Source: Microbacterium faecale
GTDB lineage: Bacteria > Actinomycetota > Actinomycetes > Actinomycetales > Microbacteriaceae
DNA: 64,000 nucleotides
Reading direction: 5' to 3'
NCBI RefSeq assembly: GCF_014640975.1
Contig: NZ_BMHO01000001.1
Coordinates: 2,614,166-2,678,165, forward strand
Numbering within the stretch: the stretch's first letter is position 1; each line of letters begins with the position of its first letter. A program made the position numbers and the translations under genes. Below are positions 8,967 to 17,432 of this stretch, in pieces. The notes under the pieces were generated by a model. That model did not search any database. It worked only from the letters and a program-made list of their open reading frames with translations, and was not told the DNA's origin.

Positions 8967-9065
8967 GTGGGGCAGCTACAGGCCCCTCAAGGCGTTGAAC
9001 TGAAGCTACACGGAAAAGGATCGCGTTTACGGGTGCAACAGCCATCTCACGAACTGCAACTAACC
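8962..9065 (+). repeat. Island repeat, copy B
   Basis: The stretch contains a weaker version of the hairpin (GGGGC ... GCCCC), then GAAGCTACACGGAAAAGG and CGTTTACGGGTGCAA, matching copy A at 7034-7130. It cuts the reductase gene on its left and lies immediately upstream of the SoxR-controlled MFS gene on its right. Confidence 0.65.
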
Positions 9066-9077
9066 CGGCAGCCCCGT

Positions 9078-9100
9078 TTGACCTTAACTTAGGTTGAGGT
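9078..9100 (+). promoter_or_regulatory. SoxR-type operator with -35 box upstream of MFS gene
   Basis: ACCTTAACTTAGGTTGAGGT at 9081-9100 is a 20-base palindrome with 16 of 20 positions symmetric. It matches the enterobacterial SoxR box CCTCAAGTTAACTTGAGG at 14 of 18 positions. It starts inside a TTGACC -35 box (9078-9083), the spacing used by MerR-family activators. The soxR-like gene lies just downstream of the MFS gene. Confidence 0.7.
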
Positions 9101-9151
9101 GCTTGACTACTGCTATTCGGGAACGTTCGAAAGATCTGAAAGGCCTATGCA

Positions 9152-10651
9152 ATGGATTCTGTGTCACCCACTACGTCCGCTGGCGCTCTGCCCCGATCAG
9201 CCCGCGGCTCACCATCACGGCTAATTTTACCCGTGGTCTTGATTGGTGTCGCGTTAGTGGCGATGTCGATCTCAGGCACCGCGATTGCACTGCCGAACAT
9301 CGGTCAAGATCTTTCTGTGTCGGGCTCTCCATTGAACTGGGTAGTTGCGGGTTATAATCTCGCGTTCGCTGCGATCACACTCGTTGCCGGCGCAGCAGCA
9401 GATCGCGTAGGCAGGCGCCGGATTTTTATCATCTCAGCGGCCGTGTTTTCGGCGGGATTCATCCTGACGGCATCGTCACAGTCGATTCTGATCCTCGACG
9501 CGGCGCGCATCATTTCGGGCGTCGGCGGCGCGGGAGTTATGGCGTCTGGTGGCGCACTACTCGCATCGAACTACGAGGGTGCCGCCAGAAATCGAGCCTT
9601 CGCTTTCATGGGAACTATGGCGGGCGTTGGTATCGCCATCGGTCCGACGATCGTCGGCGCTCTGATATCTGCGACAGGTTGGCGTGGAAGTTTTGTCGCG
9701 TTCGCGGTTGTCGGAGTCCTGGTCGTGTGTGGTGCGAGTCGTCTAAATGAATCGCGCGCTGACGAAGGCCGCGCCGACTGGGTCGGTAGTGTGCTCTTTG
9801 TTATCGTGCTGAGCGCGTTCATGCTCGTACTCCTCGAAGGTCCTGAACTCGGCTGGGGTCATCCGCTGGTTTGGGGATCACTCGCTGTCGGCACGGCCGC
9901 ATTCATCGCTTTCTCGTTCGTGCAGCGACACAGTGCAGCACCGATTCTGGCTCCTGAACTTGTAGGGCACCGTGCGTTCATGGGGTGGTGTCTGGCAACA
10001 CTCACTACCTCGATTGGCTTTCTCGGCGCGCTGGTGTTCTTGCCGACATACCTCCAGACTGCTGCCGGGAGCACGCCTGTCAAAGCAGGCCTGACGATGC
10101 TGTTGCTGACCGCTCCCGTGCTTGTCGCTCCGATCGTCGCTGTAACGCTGGTCAATCGCGGCGTCTCGGCGCGACTTCTCATTCTTGTTGCGCTGACGCT
10201 GGTAGTCACTGGCAACTTCGGCTTACTGCTCCTTGGCCCAGAAAACACAACTGCGCTCGTCGCAGCACCCCTGCTGCTCATCGGGATTGGCATGGGTACG
10301 TCGTTTGGCATCACAGATGGACAGGCGATGTCGTTGGTTCCAGCGCGGTTAGTAGGCACAGCAGCCGGGTTCCTTAACACCCTTCGAGGTGCTGCTGAAG
10401 CTCTAGTTATCGCGGTCTTCAGCGCGTTACTCTTTGGATTCCTCGCAAGTCAACTTACCGATTCTGGTCACGCATCAGAGGTTGCCGCCGGTAACCTCGG
10501 TTCCCGCAACGGCTCGGACTCTCAGGTCGAGGTCGAGGCATTCACTACCGCCTGGCACCTGACACAAACTGTGATCGGTGCCGTTTGTCTAGTCCTGTCA
10601 ATCGTCGTTGCTGTCCTTCTATTCGGACGCACTCGGCGACATCTTACATAA
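9152..10651 (+). CDS. MFS drug efflux transporter, DHA2 (EmrB/QacA) type
   Basis: The 499-residue protein has about 14 membrane helices. Motif A, GAAADRVGRRRIF, comes after helix 2, and a motif-C-like stretch GTMAGVGIAIGPTIVGALI in helix 5 is typical of drug-proton antiporters. The ATG at 9152 follows AAAGG at a suitable distance. A SoxR-type operator lies 50 bases upstream, and a soxR-like gene starts 13 bases after the stop. The pump is therefore likely induced by redox-cycling compounds and expels them or related drugs. Confidence 0.92.
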   Translation: MDSVSPTTSAGALPRSARGSPSRLILPVVLIGVALVAMSISGTAIALPNIGQDLSVSGSPLNWVVAGYNLAFAAITLVAGAAADRVGRRRIFIISAAVFSAGFILTASSQSILILDAARIISGVGGAGVMASGGALLASNYEGAARNRAFAFMGTMAGVGIAIGPTIVGALISATGWRGSFVAFAVVGVLVVCGASRLNESRADEGRADWVGSVLFVIVLSAFMLVLLEGPELGWGHPLVWGSLAVGTAAFIAFSFVQRHSAAPILAPELVGHRAFMGWCLATLTTSIGFLGALVFLPTYLQTAAGSTPVKAGLTMLLLTAPVLVAPIVAVTLVNRGVSARLLILVALTLVVTGNFGLLLLGPENTTALVAAPLLLIGIGMGTSFGITDGQAMSLVPARLVGTAAGFLNTLRGAAEALVIAVFSALLFGFLASQLTDSGHASEVAAGNLGSRNGSDSQVEVEAFTTAWHLTQTVIGAVCLVLSIVVAVLLFGRTRRHLT

Positions 10652-10664
10652 GATCGCAGGAGCA

Positions 10665-11180
10665 ATGTTTAAAATCACTGATGATTCCGACTCGCCCGCC
10701 AGTCTTCACATCGATCCATCAACGCCACTAACCGTTGGCGAAGTCATCCGGCGAACCGGAGTACCAGCCTCCGCACTGCACTTCTACGAACGCAAAGGTC
10801 TCATCCTAAGTTCGCGAAACTCGTCGAACCAGCGAGTCTACGAACGCCACATGCTTCGTCGAATTTCCTTGATTCTCGTCGCAAAGCGGCTGGGTATACC
10901 GCTCGCTGATGTTGCAGAGATCTTCCAGCAGCTCCCATCCAAGCACGCTCCGACTCACAAGAATTGGCAGAGTGTCTCCCGGATTTGGAAGCGTCAGCTC
11001 GAAGCCCGTCGCCGTCAGCTCGAATCTTTGGAACGTGAACTCACCGGATGCATTGGATGCGGCTGTCTTTCAATGAAAGCGTGCCTACTTCTCAATCCCG
11101 ATGATGCTCTACAACCATTAGGTCCCGGTCCCGTAAGAATCCGAGATGAGCACGACTCTCATGGAACCGCGTTCCCGTAG
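10665..11180 (+). CDS. soxR: MerR-family redox-sensing regulator SoxR
   Basis: This 171-residue protein starts with a short polar tail and a MerR helix-turn-helix (LTVGEVIRRTGVPASALHFYE, then KGLI). A coiled dimerisation helix follows, then the cysteine cluster CIGCGCLSMKAC at about residues 126-137, which matches the [2Fe-2S] ligand pattern CxxCxCxxxxxC of SoxR. A ribosome site GGAG lies just before the ATG at 10665. The gene directly follows the efflux pump whose promoter carries a SoxR box, so it probably activates that pump when its cluster is oxidised. Confidence 0.9.
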   Translation: MFKITDDSDSPASLHIDPSTPLTVGEVIRRTGVPASALHFYERKGLILSSRNSSNQRVYERHMLRRISLILVAKRLGIPLADVAEIFQQLPSKHAPTHKNWQSVSRIWKRQLEARRRQLESLERELTGCIGCGCLSMKACLLLNPDDALQPLGPGPVRIRDEHDSHGTAFP

Positions 11181-11189
11181 GACTGCTAG

Positions 11190-11660
11190 TGACAGGAAAT
11201 GCTGTGGGGGCTTCGAAGAGGGGCCGGTTCAGCTTGCATGAGTCGGGGTTCTTTCCGCTGATTGCTCGCACCAGCACGATCCATCGTCCAATCGCACAAG
11301 TAATGTATAACTGTGCGAAGATCTTCGTTGTACGCGACGGCTCCGCCATCCTATTCGGAGAATTCGGAGAACGCCCCATCTCGCTCGGGGACGTCGTGAC
11401 GCTGGGAGTGAACGTGCTCTGCGGCAGCGAACCCGAGTGACGCATCATGTTCACGACGATCTATGTCGACACGGGCTTCTCGGTCGACTAGTTTTTCTGG
11501 CGACACGCCGCATTTCTTGCGGACCAGTTCGATGAGGAAGGATGGTCGGACAGCTCTATTCCGAGTTCACCCAGATCCTCCACCCAGGGAGGATGGCACA
11601 GGGACGTTGATGAACTGGCTGGACGAACCGCTCGCCCTCAGCGTCGATGTCAAGTTATAC
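11190..11660 (+). pseudogene. AraC-type regulator ligand-domain fragment, copy 1
   Basis: The readable peptide NCAKIFVVRDGSAILFGEFG, then ISLGDVV, is interrupted by a TGA at about 11440. It continues as TTIYVDTGFSVD, a TAG, and FFWRHAAFLADQFDEEG. The same series occurs in the degraded copy at 50470-50885 (VLRSGAAILFGEFGHRY, then MTTLYVDNDYLIDQVFWQY). The pattern fits the N-terminal cupin-like part of an AraC-type regulator; no DNA-binding domain remains. The right end is cut by the ISL3-family element. Confidence 0.6.
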
Positions 11661-13118
11661 GGCTCTTGGGACATCCGGTAGGGGTCATGGGGTGAGTCCG
11701 CTGGCGGCGAGGAGCATGCGGAGTCGATAGTTGTCTCGGTTGCGGAACCCGCGGGCGAGGCGGCGGTGGAGTTCGATGATCCCGTTGATGGCCTCGGTGC
11801 CGCCGTTGTTCGCTCGCTTGGTGGTGAAGTACGCGAGGAATGCGTCCTTCCAGCGTTTCAAGGTCCGGCCGAGCCTGGCGATCTCCGGGATCGGGCACGA
11901 CGAGAACGACGCGACGACCTTCTCCGCGATCCTGCGTCCCGCGGTGAGATCTTCCTGCCGATACGCGGACCGCAGCTGCTGAGCGCACTGCCAGGCGATG
12001 AACACCTCCTCGTGCGCGGGGTCGGCCTCGATCGCACGCGCGAGGCGGGCGTGCTGCTTCTCGGTGAGGCGTTCGCGTCCGGCACGGAGGGCGGTCTGGA
12101 TGCCATAGAGCGGGTCGCCCTTCCGGCCGCAATGCCCGAGAGTCTCCTGCTGGACGCGCCGCCGCACCTCGTCGACCGCGGCAGTGCCGAGCTTCACGAC
12201 GTGGAACGCGTCGAGCACCGCGGTCGCGTCATCGAGGTGGTCATCGATCGCGGTCTTGTAGCCCGCGAACGGGTCGAGCGCGGCGACCTCGACGCTGTCG
12301 CGAAACGCCGGGCTGCGGTCCTTCAGCCAGCCCGCGTAGGCCTTCCCTGACCGGCCGGGGACGAGATCGAGCAGCCGCGCATGCGTGACGCCGTCCGCAT
12401 CACGAGTGAGATCGACCATCCCGGTCAGCTCCTTCGGGCCGCGCCTGCGTGGGTCGACGTGATGCCAGACGTGTTCATCGACGCCGAGGGTTCTCACTCC
12501 GGCGAAGCGGCCCTCGTCGCCGACGATGTCCTCGAGGACCGGGCGGAGCGCACGCCAGAGCGTCTTCCACGATGTTCCGATCTGTCGGGCGAGGCCGCGG
12601 ACGGTTGCGTGTTCGCGGCGAAGCTGTCCGATCGCCCACGAGATCGCGCGGCGGGTGATCGATCCGCGGCGCGCGACGAGAGCGGGCACGTCCTCGACGA
12701 ACACGCGGCGCGCGCACCCCGGCTCCTCGCATCGCCACACACGTTGCCGCCACCGCAACTCGACCCGGACGTCGCCGGGAACGTCGCGCAGCACACGAAC
12801 GCGACGCCCGCGCCCCACCGCGATCACGCCGCAATCCGGGCATCCCGTCAGTCCCGGCGATGTCGACACCGTGATCGTCATCACGTTCTCGCCACGGTCA
12901 ACGCGTTCGACATGGACGCTGTCGATTCCGAGCACAGATCGCATCGTCCGCACGGGGCGGTGGGCTTGGGAGCGTTCGGGCGCGCGGAAGTATCGTGAGA
13001 CACGTCGAGGTCCTCGTGATCGATCAGAGAGTTAGCGCTTCTGATCCTCGGGGACCTCGACCCCTACCCGGCGGACCCCACTCCGCGCGCGTCGCCCCTA
13101 CCGGATGCCCCAAGAGCC
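11661..13118. mobile_element. ISL3-family insertion sequence
   Basis: The terminal inverted repeats are GGCTCTTGGGACATCCGGTA at the left end (11661) and its near-perfect complement ending at 13118 (CCGGATGCCCCAAGAGCC). They enclose a single transposase on the minus strand. The element is 1458 bases long, normal for the family. The eight bases outside each end (AGTTATAC and ACTATAGT) are not the direct repeat that ISL3 elements usually make. Confidence 0.9.
11685..12953 (-). CDS. ISL3-family transposase
   Basis: The 422-residue transposase has the N-terminal zinc-ribbon pattern CPDCG at residues 38-42 with the later pair CEEPGCARR. An HTH_29-like middle domain and a DDE domain follow, with acidic motifs LGVDEHVW, AALDPFAGYK and the late ANNGGTEAINGIIELHRR. 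This is the full length expected for the family and I see no interruption, so it may still be active. It fills the element bounded by inverted repeats at 11661 and 13118. Confidence 0.93.
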   Translation of the reverse strand: MRTMRSVLGIDSVHVERVDRGENVMTITVSTSPGLTGCPDCGVIAVGRGRRVRVLRDVPGDVRVELRWRQRVWRCEEPGCARRVFVEDVPALVARRGSITRRAISWAIGQLRREHATVRGLARQIGTSWKTLWRALRPVLEDIVGDEGRFAGVRTLGVDEHVWHHVDPRRRGPKELTGMVDLTRDADGVTHARLLDLVPGRSGKAYAGWLKDRSPAFRDSVEVAALDPFAGYKTAIDDHLDDATAVLDAFHVVKLGTAAVDEVRRRVQQETLGHCGRKGDPLYGIQTALRAGRERLTEKQHARLARAIEADPAHEEVFIAWQCAQQLRSAYRQEDLTAGRRIAEKVVASFSSCPIPEIARLGRTLKRWKDAFLAYFTTKRANNGGTEAINGIIELHRRLARGFRNRDNYRLRMLLAASGLTP

Positions 13119-13123
13119 ACTAT

Positions 13124-13785
13124 AGTGTGCGCATATTCAGCCTCAATTCTGAACTACCTTTTGCAGGCCATCCACCCTGGGAACTGCGCGAGCCTGGCTA
13201 GATGCAGGGGGCGTTCCGGCAACTCCAAATCTGGTGATTCAGGAGTGCAGCGCGGGGCTAGTACCCATCCGCATCGAAGGCGACGTACTCTACTTCTCAG
13301 CGCCTCCTCGATTGCGCTCCGGCCCCGTCGATTCAGAGATGCTAGAAACCCTGATTGAGATTCTCGGGATCGAACATGAGCAGGTCCTGGAAGCGGAGTG
13401 GCTTGACAACTGGCCTGGCTGGGTGGGCCTTCTACTCGATCACGCTGACACTGTATTGAAGCTGCACCCCGATACGTCAAAGCATACAGGCCGCTGGGAT
13501 ATCGGAGTTATCGGTGCCCATAACCCCGAGTCGGCGACGTTACTAGAGTTGCGAGCGTTCTTCACCGATGTTGTTGAACCGCTGCGAGAAGATCCAGTGA
13601 CCGGCAGTTTGAGCGCCGCAGCCGCCGAATGGCTTATCGGCACCGGCAACTTTAACGCGCCTTACGTCGCCGCGCAGGGCACCACGATGGGAAGGCATGG
13701 ACGCATCCATGTCACTGAAAGTCACCGTAAAGTCTGAGTCGGCGGGCGAACAGAGGTCGTTCTCTCTGGCTCCGTCAACCATTAG
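13124..13785 (+). pseudogene. PhzF-family protein, truncated and decayed
   Basis: The first readable residues after the insertion sequence are VRIFSLNSELPFAGHP, the PhzF active-site region but lacking about 30 residues before it. A one-base loss near 13167-13176 shifts the frame, after which LGTARAWLDAGGVPATPNLV, VLYFSAPPRLRSGPVD and FFTDVVEPLREDPVTGSL follow. A TGA at 13735-13737 stands where the family has TGG (KVWVGGRTEVVLSG continues beyond). The original stop is probably the TAG at 13783. PhzF proteins are isomerases of phenazine or unknown pathways. Confidence 0.8.
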
Positions 13786-13838
13786 CATCTCGTACACGAC
13801 CTGCAGCGTTTATTTTGTGTTGTAGTTATCGTGCGTGC

Positions 13839-15437
13839 CTCATCCACGAGGAGGACGCCGCGGCGCTCGGCGACGCGATGATGACGGCGCGGATCCTGGC
13901 GACCGGCGATATCGACGTCGATGCCGTCGCCGCGCTCGTCGACGACGACGCCACCGTGCTTGCCGGCGACGAGGCGCGCGCCGCAGAGGTGCGCACCGTC
14001 ACCGATTCGAGCGTCGGAGTGTTCGGGGCGCTGGTGGTATTCGTCGGCCTCGCCGTGATCTCCGCGCTCGTGATCGTCGGATCGACCTTCCGGATCCTGC
14101 TCGGACGTCGCGCCGCCGAGCTCGCCCTCCTGCGCACCGTCGGTGCCACGAGCGTTCAGGTCCGTCGCCTGGTGCTGTCCGAGGCGGCGGCGATCGGTCT
14201 GATCGGCGGAGTGGTCGGAGCGGCGATCGGGTTCGCCGGATCGGCAGCGCTCGTCGAGATCGCCCGGAGCGCCGGACTCGTCGACGCCCCGTTCGTTTCG
14301 TCCCCGATCGGCCTCGCCGCGAGCATCGCCCTCGCGATCCTCGGATCCGTCGTCGCGGCACTGCCCGCGGCCCGTGAAGCCAGCCGCGCCTCGCCTGTGC
14401 AGTCACTGACGAACGCGCGGTCGTCGGAATCTCGGCCTGTTCGCCTCGGTGCGCGCCTGGCCCTCGCGGGAGTCCTGTCGTTCACCGCCATCGCCGCGGC
14501 CGCCGGCGGTACGCTCATCGCGCGCACCGACGAGTTCATGGGGCTCGGTCTCGCCGCGCTCAGCGGGATCCTCCTCTTCGTCGCACTCGTCGCCGTGGGT
14601 CCGTTCCTGATCCGATCGGCGGCGCGCCTGCTGCGGCCCGCAGCCGTTCGCTCGGCGCCGATCCGTCTCACGCTTGCGAACGCCCGCCGCGCCTCGCGCC
14701 GCACGGCGTCCATGACGACGGTCCTGACGCTCGGCGTCGGCCTCACGGCCGCGCTGACCGTCGGTGTGGCGGGGGCGACCGAAGATGCCCGGCTCGATCT
14801 CGAGCGAAACTTCCCCACGGAGGCGCTCATCCTGACGTCGGACGTGTCCGATCCGGAGTCATTCGCACAGGAACTGGCCGCACATCCGGCGATTGAGGCG
14901 CGCGTCGGCGAGACGGAAATCCTCATCGACCCGGCCGTCGGGTCGAGTCTCGAGTCGCTGCGCACCGCCGTGCAGGACGCCGTCGACGTCGGCACCGTCG
15001 TCTACTGGGCGTCGGACGTGCGTGAGGGGATCGAGCAGGTGATCCTGATTGGGCAGGTCGTCGGCTCGTCGATGATCGGCGTCACCCTGTTCGTCGCGCT
15101 CATCGGCGTGCTCGTCACGCTGGCGCTGTCCGTGGCGGAGCGACGCCAGGAACTCGCGCTCCTCCGCGCTCTCGGCCTCAGCCGATCCGCACCCCGCCGG
15201 TCGGTCGCAGCCGAGGCCGCGCTCGCCGCGCTCGTGGGCGCCGTGCTCGGCACCCTGGTCGGCGTGGTCTACGGTCTGCTCGCCCTGCGAGTGCTCGGGA
15301 TGGCCGCCGGTCCCCCGCCGATCATCGCACTCGCGGCGCTTGTTGTCGGCGTCGTCGTGGCCGCGCTGCTCGCAGCGACTATTCCCATGCGGACCGCGAG
15401 TCGTGTGCCGCCGGCGATCGGCCTGGCGGCGCGGTGA
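13839..15437 (+). pseudogene. FtsX/MacB-type ABC permease, C-terminal fragment
   Basis: From IHEEDAAALGD onward the frame encodes the end of an extracellular domain and then an FtsX domain with three helices, including LLGRRAAELALLRTVGA. A second extracellular domain follows, then a final FtsX domain with AERRQELALLRALGLS. It lacks the N-terminal helix and most of the first extracellular domain, which are found at 4112-4642. The short in-frame lead MCCSYRACL before it belongs to the inserted DNA. Even if expressed, it would lack the part that inserts first. Confidence 0.87.
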
Positions 15438-16119
15438 TCGCCGGTTTCGCCAACAAGGGCAGTGCGGACATGTCATACGTCCGCAGGATCCGCCGCACGT
15501 GGGTGTGGAAGCTGGGCCGGGTGAGCATGTCGAGCATAAAGCCGCGCGCGCTGCCGGGGACGCGGACGTAGTTCACGAACGCATAAGGAACTGCCGCCTC
15601 GTCGACGGGCTGAAGCAGGGTGGTGTTGTCGACGCCCAACTTGTCGGGGAACCAGCCCGCTACCTGATCGAACGCTTCGATCGCCACGGCGGGGCGTTGC
15701 GCGGCGAAGTGGTTGAACAGGAAGCTCGCCCGGCGGGTGCGGTCGGTGTCTCCGATTCGTCGGCTGTTCCGGGCTGGCATGACGAAGTCGGGGGCAAGGC
15801 CTCGCACGCTCGCTTCGGCCCGATGCAGTGCATCCAAAGTGCGAGTTCGGATGAGCATGAGCACGTCGTAGCGAGGGATATCGGGCAACGGCGGAATGAG
15901 CTCGGTCTCATACGCGGTTGCCGTGACCACTCCCTCGCGGCCCTCGGCTGCCGCGGCAAATTCGCGGCAGCGTTCGACCATCCTCTGCCGCTTGGCACTG
16001 CGCCTCACGAACGGCAGCCTCCTCGGGGGGTCGACGCACCAGCCGGCGTACAGAAAGAGATCCGTGCTCGGCTCACCGAAGACCGGCCGGTCGTCGTGCC
16101 GCACCATGTCTGGTTTCAT
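15379..16119 (-). CDS. Conserved hypothetical protein
   Basis: This 246-residue soluble protein is rich in Arg, Ala and Asp and has no signal peptide. It has segments that look like paired dimeric alpha/beta-barrel repeats (ETELIPPLPDIPRYDVLMLIRT, and VPYAFVNYVRVPGSARGFMLD, each given here in part). I do not recognise the family with certainty. Its 3-prime end overlaps the end of the permease fragment by 59 bases, head to tail. It is divergent from a TetR gene at 16241, which is its likely regulator. Confidence 0.65.
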   Translation of the reverse strand: MKPDMVRHDDRPVFGEPSTDLFLYAGWCVDPPRRLPFVRRSAKRQRMVERCREFAAAAEGREGVVTATAYETELIPPLPDIPRYDVLMLIRTRTLDALHRAEASVRGLAPDFVMPARNSRRIGDTDRTRRASFLFNHFAAQRPAVAIEAFDQVAGWFPDKLGVDNTTLLQPVDEAAVPYAFVNYVRVPGSARGFMLDMLTRPSFHTHVRRILRTYDMSALPLLAKPAITAPPGRSPAAHDSRSAWE

Positions 16120-16240
16120 CGGCTGCTCCTCTCGTGCGACCGGCTCCTGGCGCGATCTCAGGCGATGGCACGACTAAAACTAAGCGATTGCTCTATTATT
16201 GTCAACGGAAGCTCATCCGCGACACCGAGGAAAACAGCCG

Positions 16241-16909
16241 ATGGACACGTTGCCGCAGGGCACGCCCGCACGTCGACGACCGGGCCGTCCCCGGAAAGCC
16301 GACTCCGGCGACACCAAGGCGGAGATCACCCGGGCCGCGGTGCGACTGTTCGCGCGGCACGGCTTCACGGGAACTTCGACCCGCGCGATCGCCCGAGAGG
16401 TGGGCCTCAGCGAGAGCGCGCTCTACGCTCACTTCACGAGCAAACAGGCCCTCTTCGAAGCCACTCTCGCCAGATTCGGACCACAAGGCTCGACGGATTC
16501 ACACACCGCCATCGCCTCCATGCTCGCCGAAACCGATCCCCCGCGGTTCCTCGCGAAAATGGTCAGCGATTTTCTTGAGCACTGGGACCGCGAGGAGGCG
16601 CGACTCCTAATCAGCCTCGTGACCCGCGACGGGCTGATGCACAGCGACGCGCTCCGCACGGCCCTGGTCGGCATGCGCGCATATGTCACCAGCCTCTTCG
16701 ACGACTGGCTCGCTGCCGGATGGCTACCCGCACATCTCGGGCCGGCCGAACGGCTCGCGTTCTCCTTCACTGGCCCGATCGGGCTTGCTCGCGTGATGCA
16801 CCTCCACGCGGATGCGACCCCGGAGGAGCGGACGCAGGCACGCGCCGACGTCCTGCAGCACGTCGAACTCTTCACTAGCGTTACGTTCAACGCGGACCAC
16901 AAGGAGTAG
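16241..16909 (+). CDS. TetR/AcrR-family transcriptional regulator
   Basis: The 222-residue protein has a basic arm (ARRRPGRPRK), a helix-turn-helix (AEITRAAVRLFARHGFTGTS, then VGLSESALYAHFTSKQALFE) and a variable ligand domain. The ATG at 16241 follows GAGG by about ten bases. It is divergent from the hypothetical gene at 16119 and three bases upstream of the DUF4345-like gene, so it probably represses one or both. Confidence 0.9.
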   Translation: MDTLPQGTPARRRPGRPRKADSGDTKAEITRAAVRLFARHGFTGTSTRAIAREVGLSESALYAHFTSKQALFEATLARFGPQGSTDSHTAIASMLAETDPPRFLAKMVSDFLEHWDREEARLLISLVTRDGLMHSDALRTALVGMRAYVTSLFDDWLAAGWLPAHLGPAERLAFSFTGPIGLARVMHLHADATPEERTQARADVLQHVELFTSVTFNADHKE

Positions 16910-16912
16910 TTC

Positions 16913-17347
16913 ATGAAGACCACGCCACGGCGCAGTTCCCCGGACTCGATGGAACCTGAGCTCTCGGCGGGGGTGATTCGCACCGTACTCGCCATTCTGG
17001 GAACGATAGCCACTGGCACTGGCCTTCTGGTCGCCCTGCGCGGCACCGCCAGCATTCCCGGTGGCGCTCCGACCGTGGCGAGCAATGACAGCGCGCTGCG
17101 CTTCTATGCGGTCTGGTGGGCCGCCCAAGGCCCGGCCGCTTGGCGTCTGGCCCGCGACCCTGACCTCGACGAACGCCGACTCAGGGCCGTCTGCGCGACG
17201 ATGTTCCTCGGCGGCTTCGCCCGTCTGGCCGCCATGCGCACCAGCGGCCGACCCCATCGGCTCTTTGAAGCCCTGACGGTCAGCGAACTGCTCCTGCCAC
17301 CGGTGCTGATTGCCGTTCGACGGAGGATGGCGGCGCGCCGCCGCTGA
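16913..17347 (+). CDS. DUF4345-like membrane protein
   Basis: This 144-residue protein has about four hydrophobic segments and the motif SALRFYAVWWAAQGPAAW followed by FLGGFARLAAMRTSGRPH, as in DUF4345 proteins. GGAG precedes the ATG by eight bases, within the end of the TetR gene, so the pair forms an operon. The function of the family is unknown. Confidence 0.75.
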   Translation: MKTTPRRSSPDSMEPELSAGVIRTVLAILGTIATGTGLLVALRGTASIPGGAPTVASNDSALRFYAVWWAAQGPAAWRLARDPDLDERRLRAVCATMFLGGFARLAAMRTSGRPHRLFEALTVSELLLPPVLIAVRRRMAARRR

Positions 17348-17432
17348 CGTTCAGTAGGGACACAATGGGAGCCGTGGCGACCGGTCCCGATGACGCGAAG
17401 CCCGGGCACGATGCCGATCCTGTGAGGGCGAC

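Larger units (their letters stand above)
4643..13838. mobile_element. 9.2 kb patchwork insertion splitting the ABC permease gene
   Basis: The two halves of one permease flank this segment on the same strand, so everything between them was inserted. It carries small cassettes with their own regulators (HxlR, TetR, SoxR), three copies of a repeat, an ISL3-family element and two pseudogenes (AraC type and phzF). Its coding style and base composition look less GC-rich than the flanks. No transposase or integrase spanning the whole segment and no matching terminal inverted repeats were seen at the two junctions. It probably grew by several events, and some permease sequence may have been lost at the junction. 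Confidence 0.75.
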
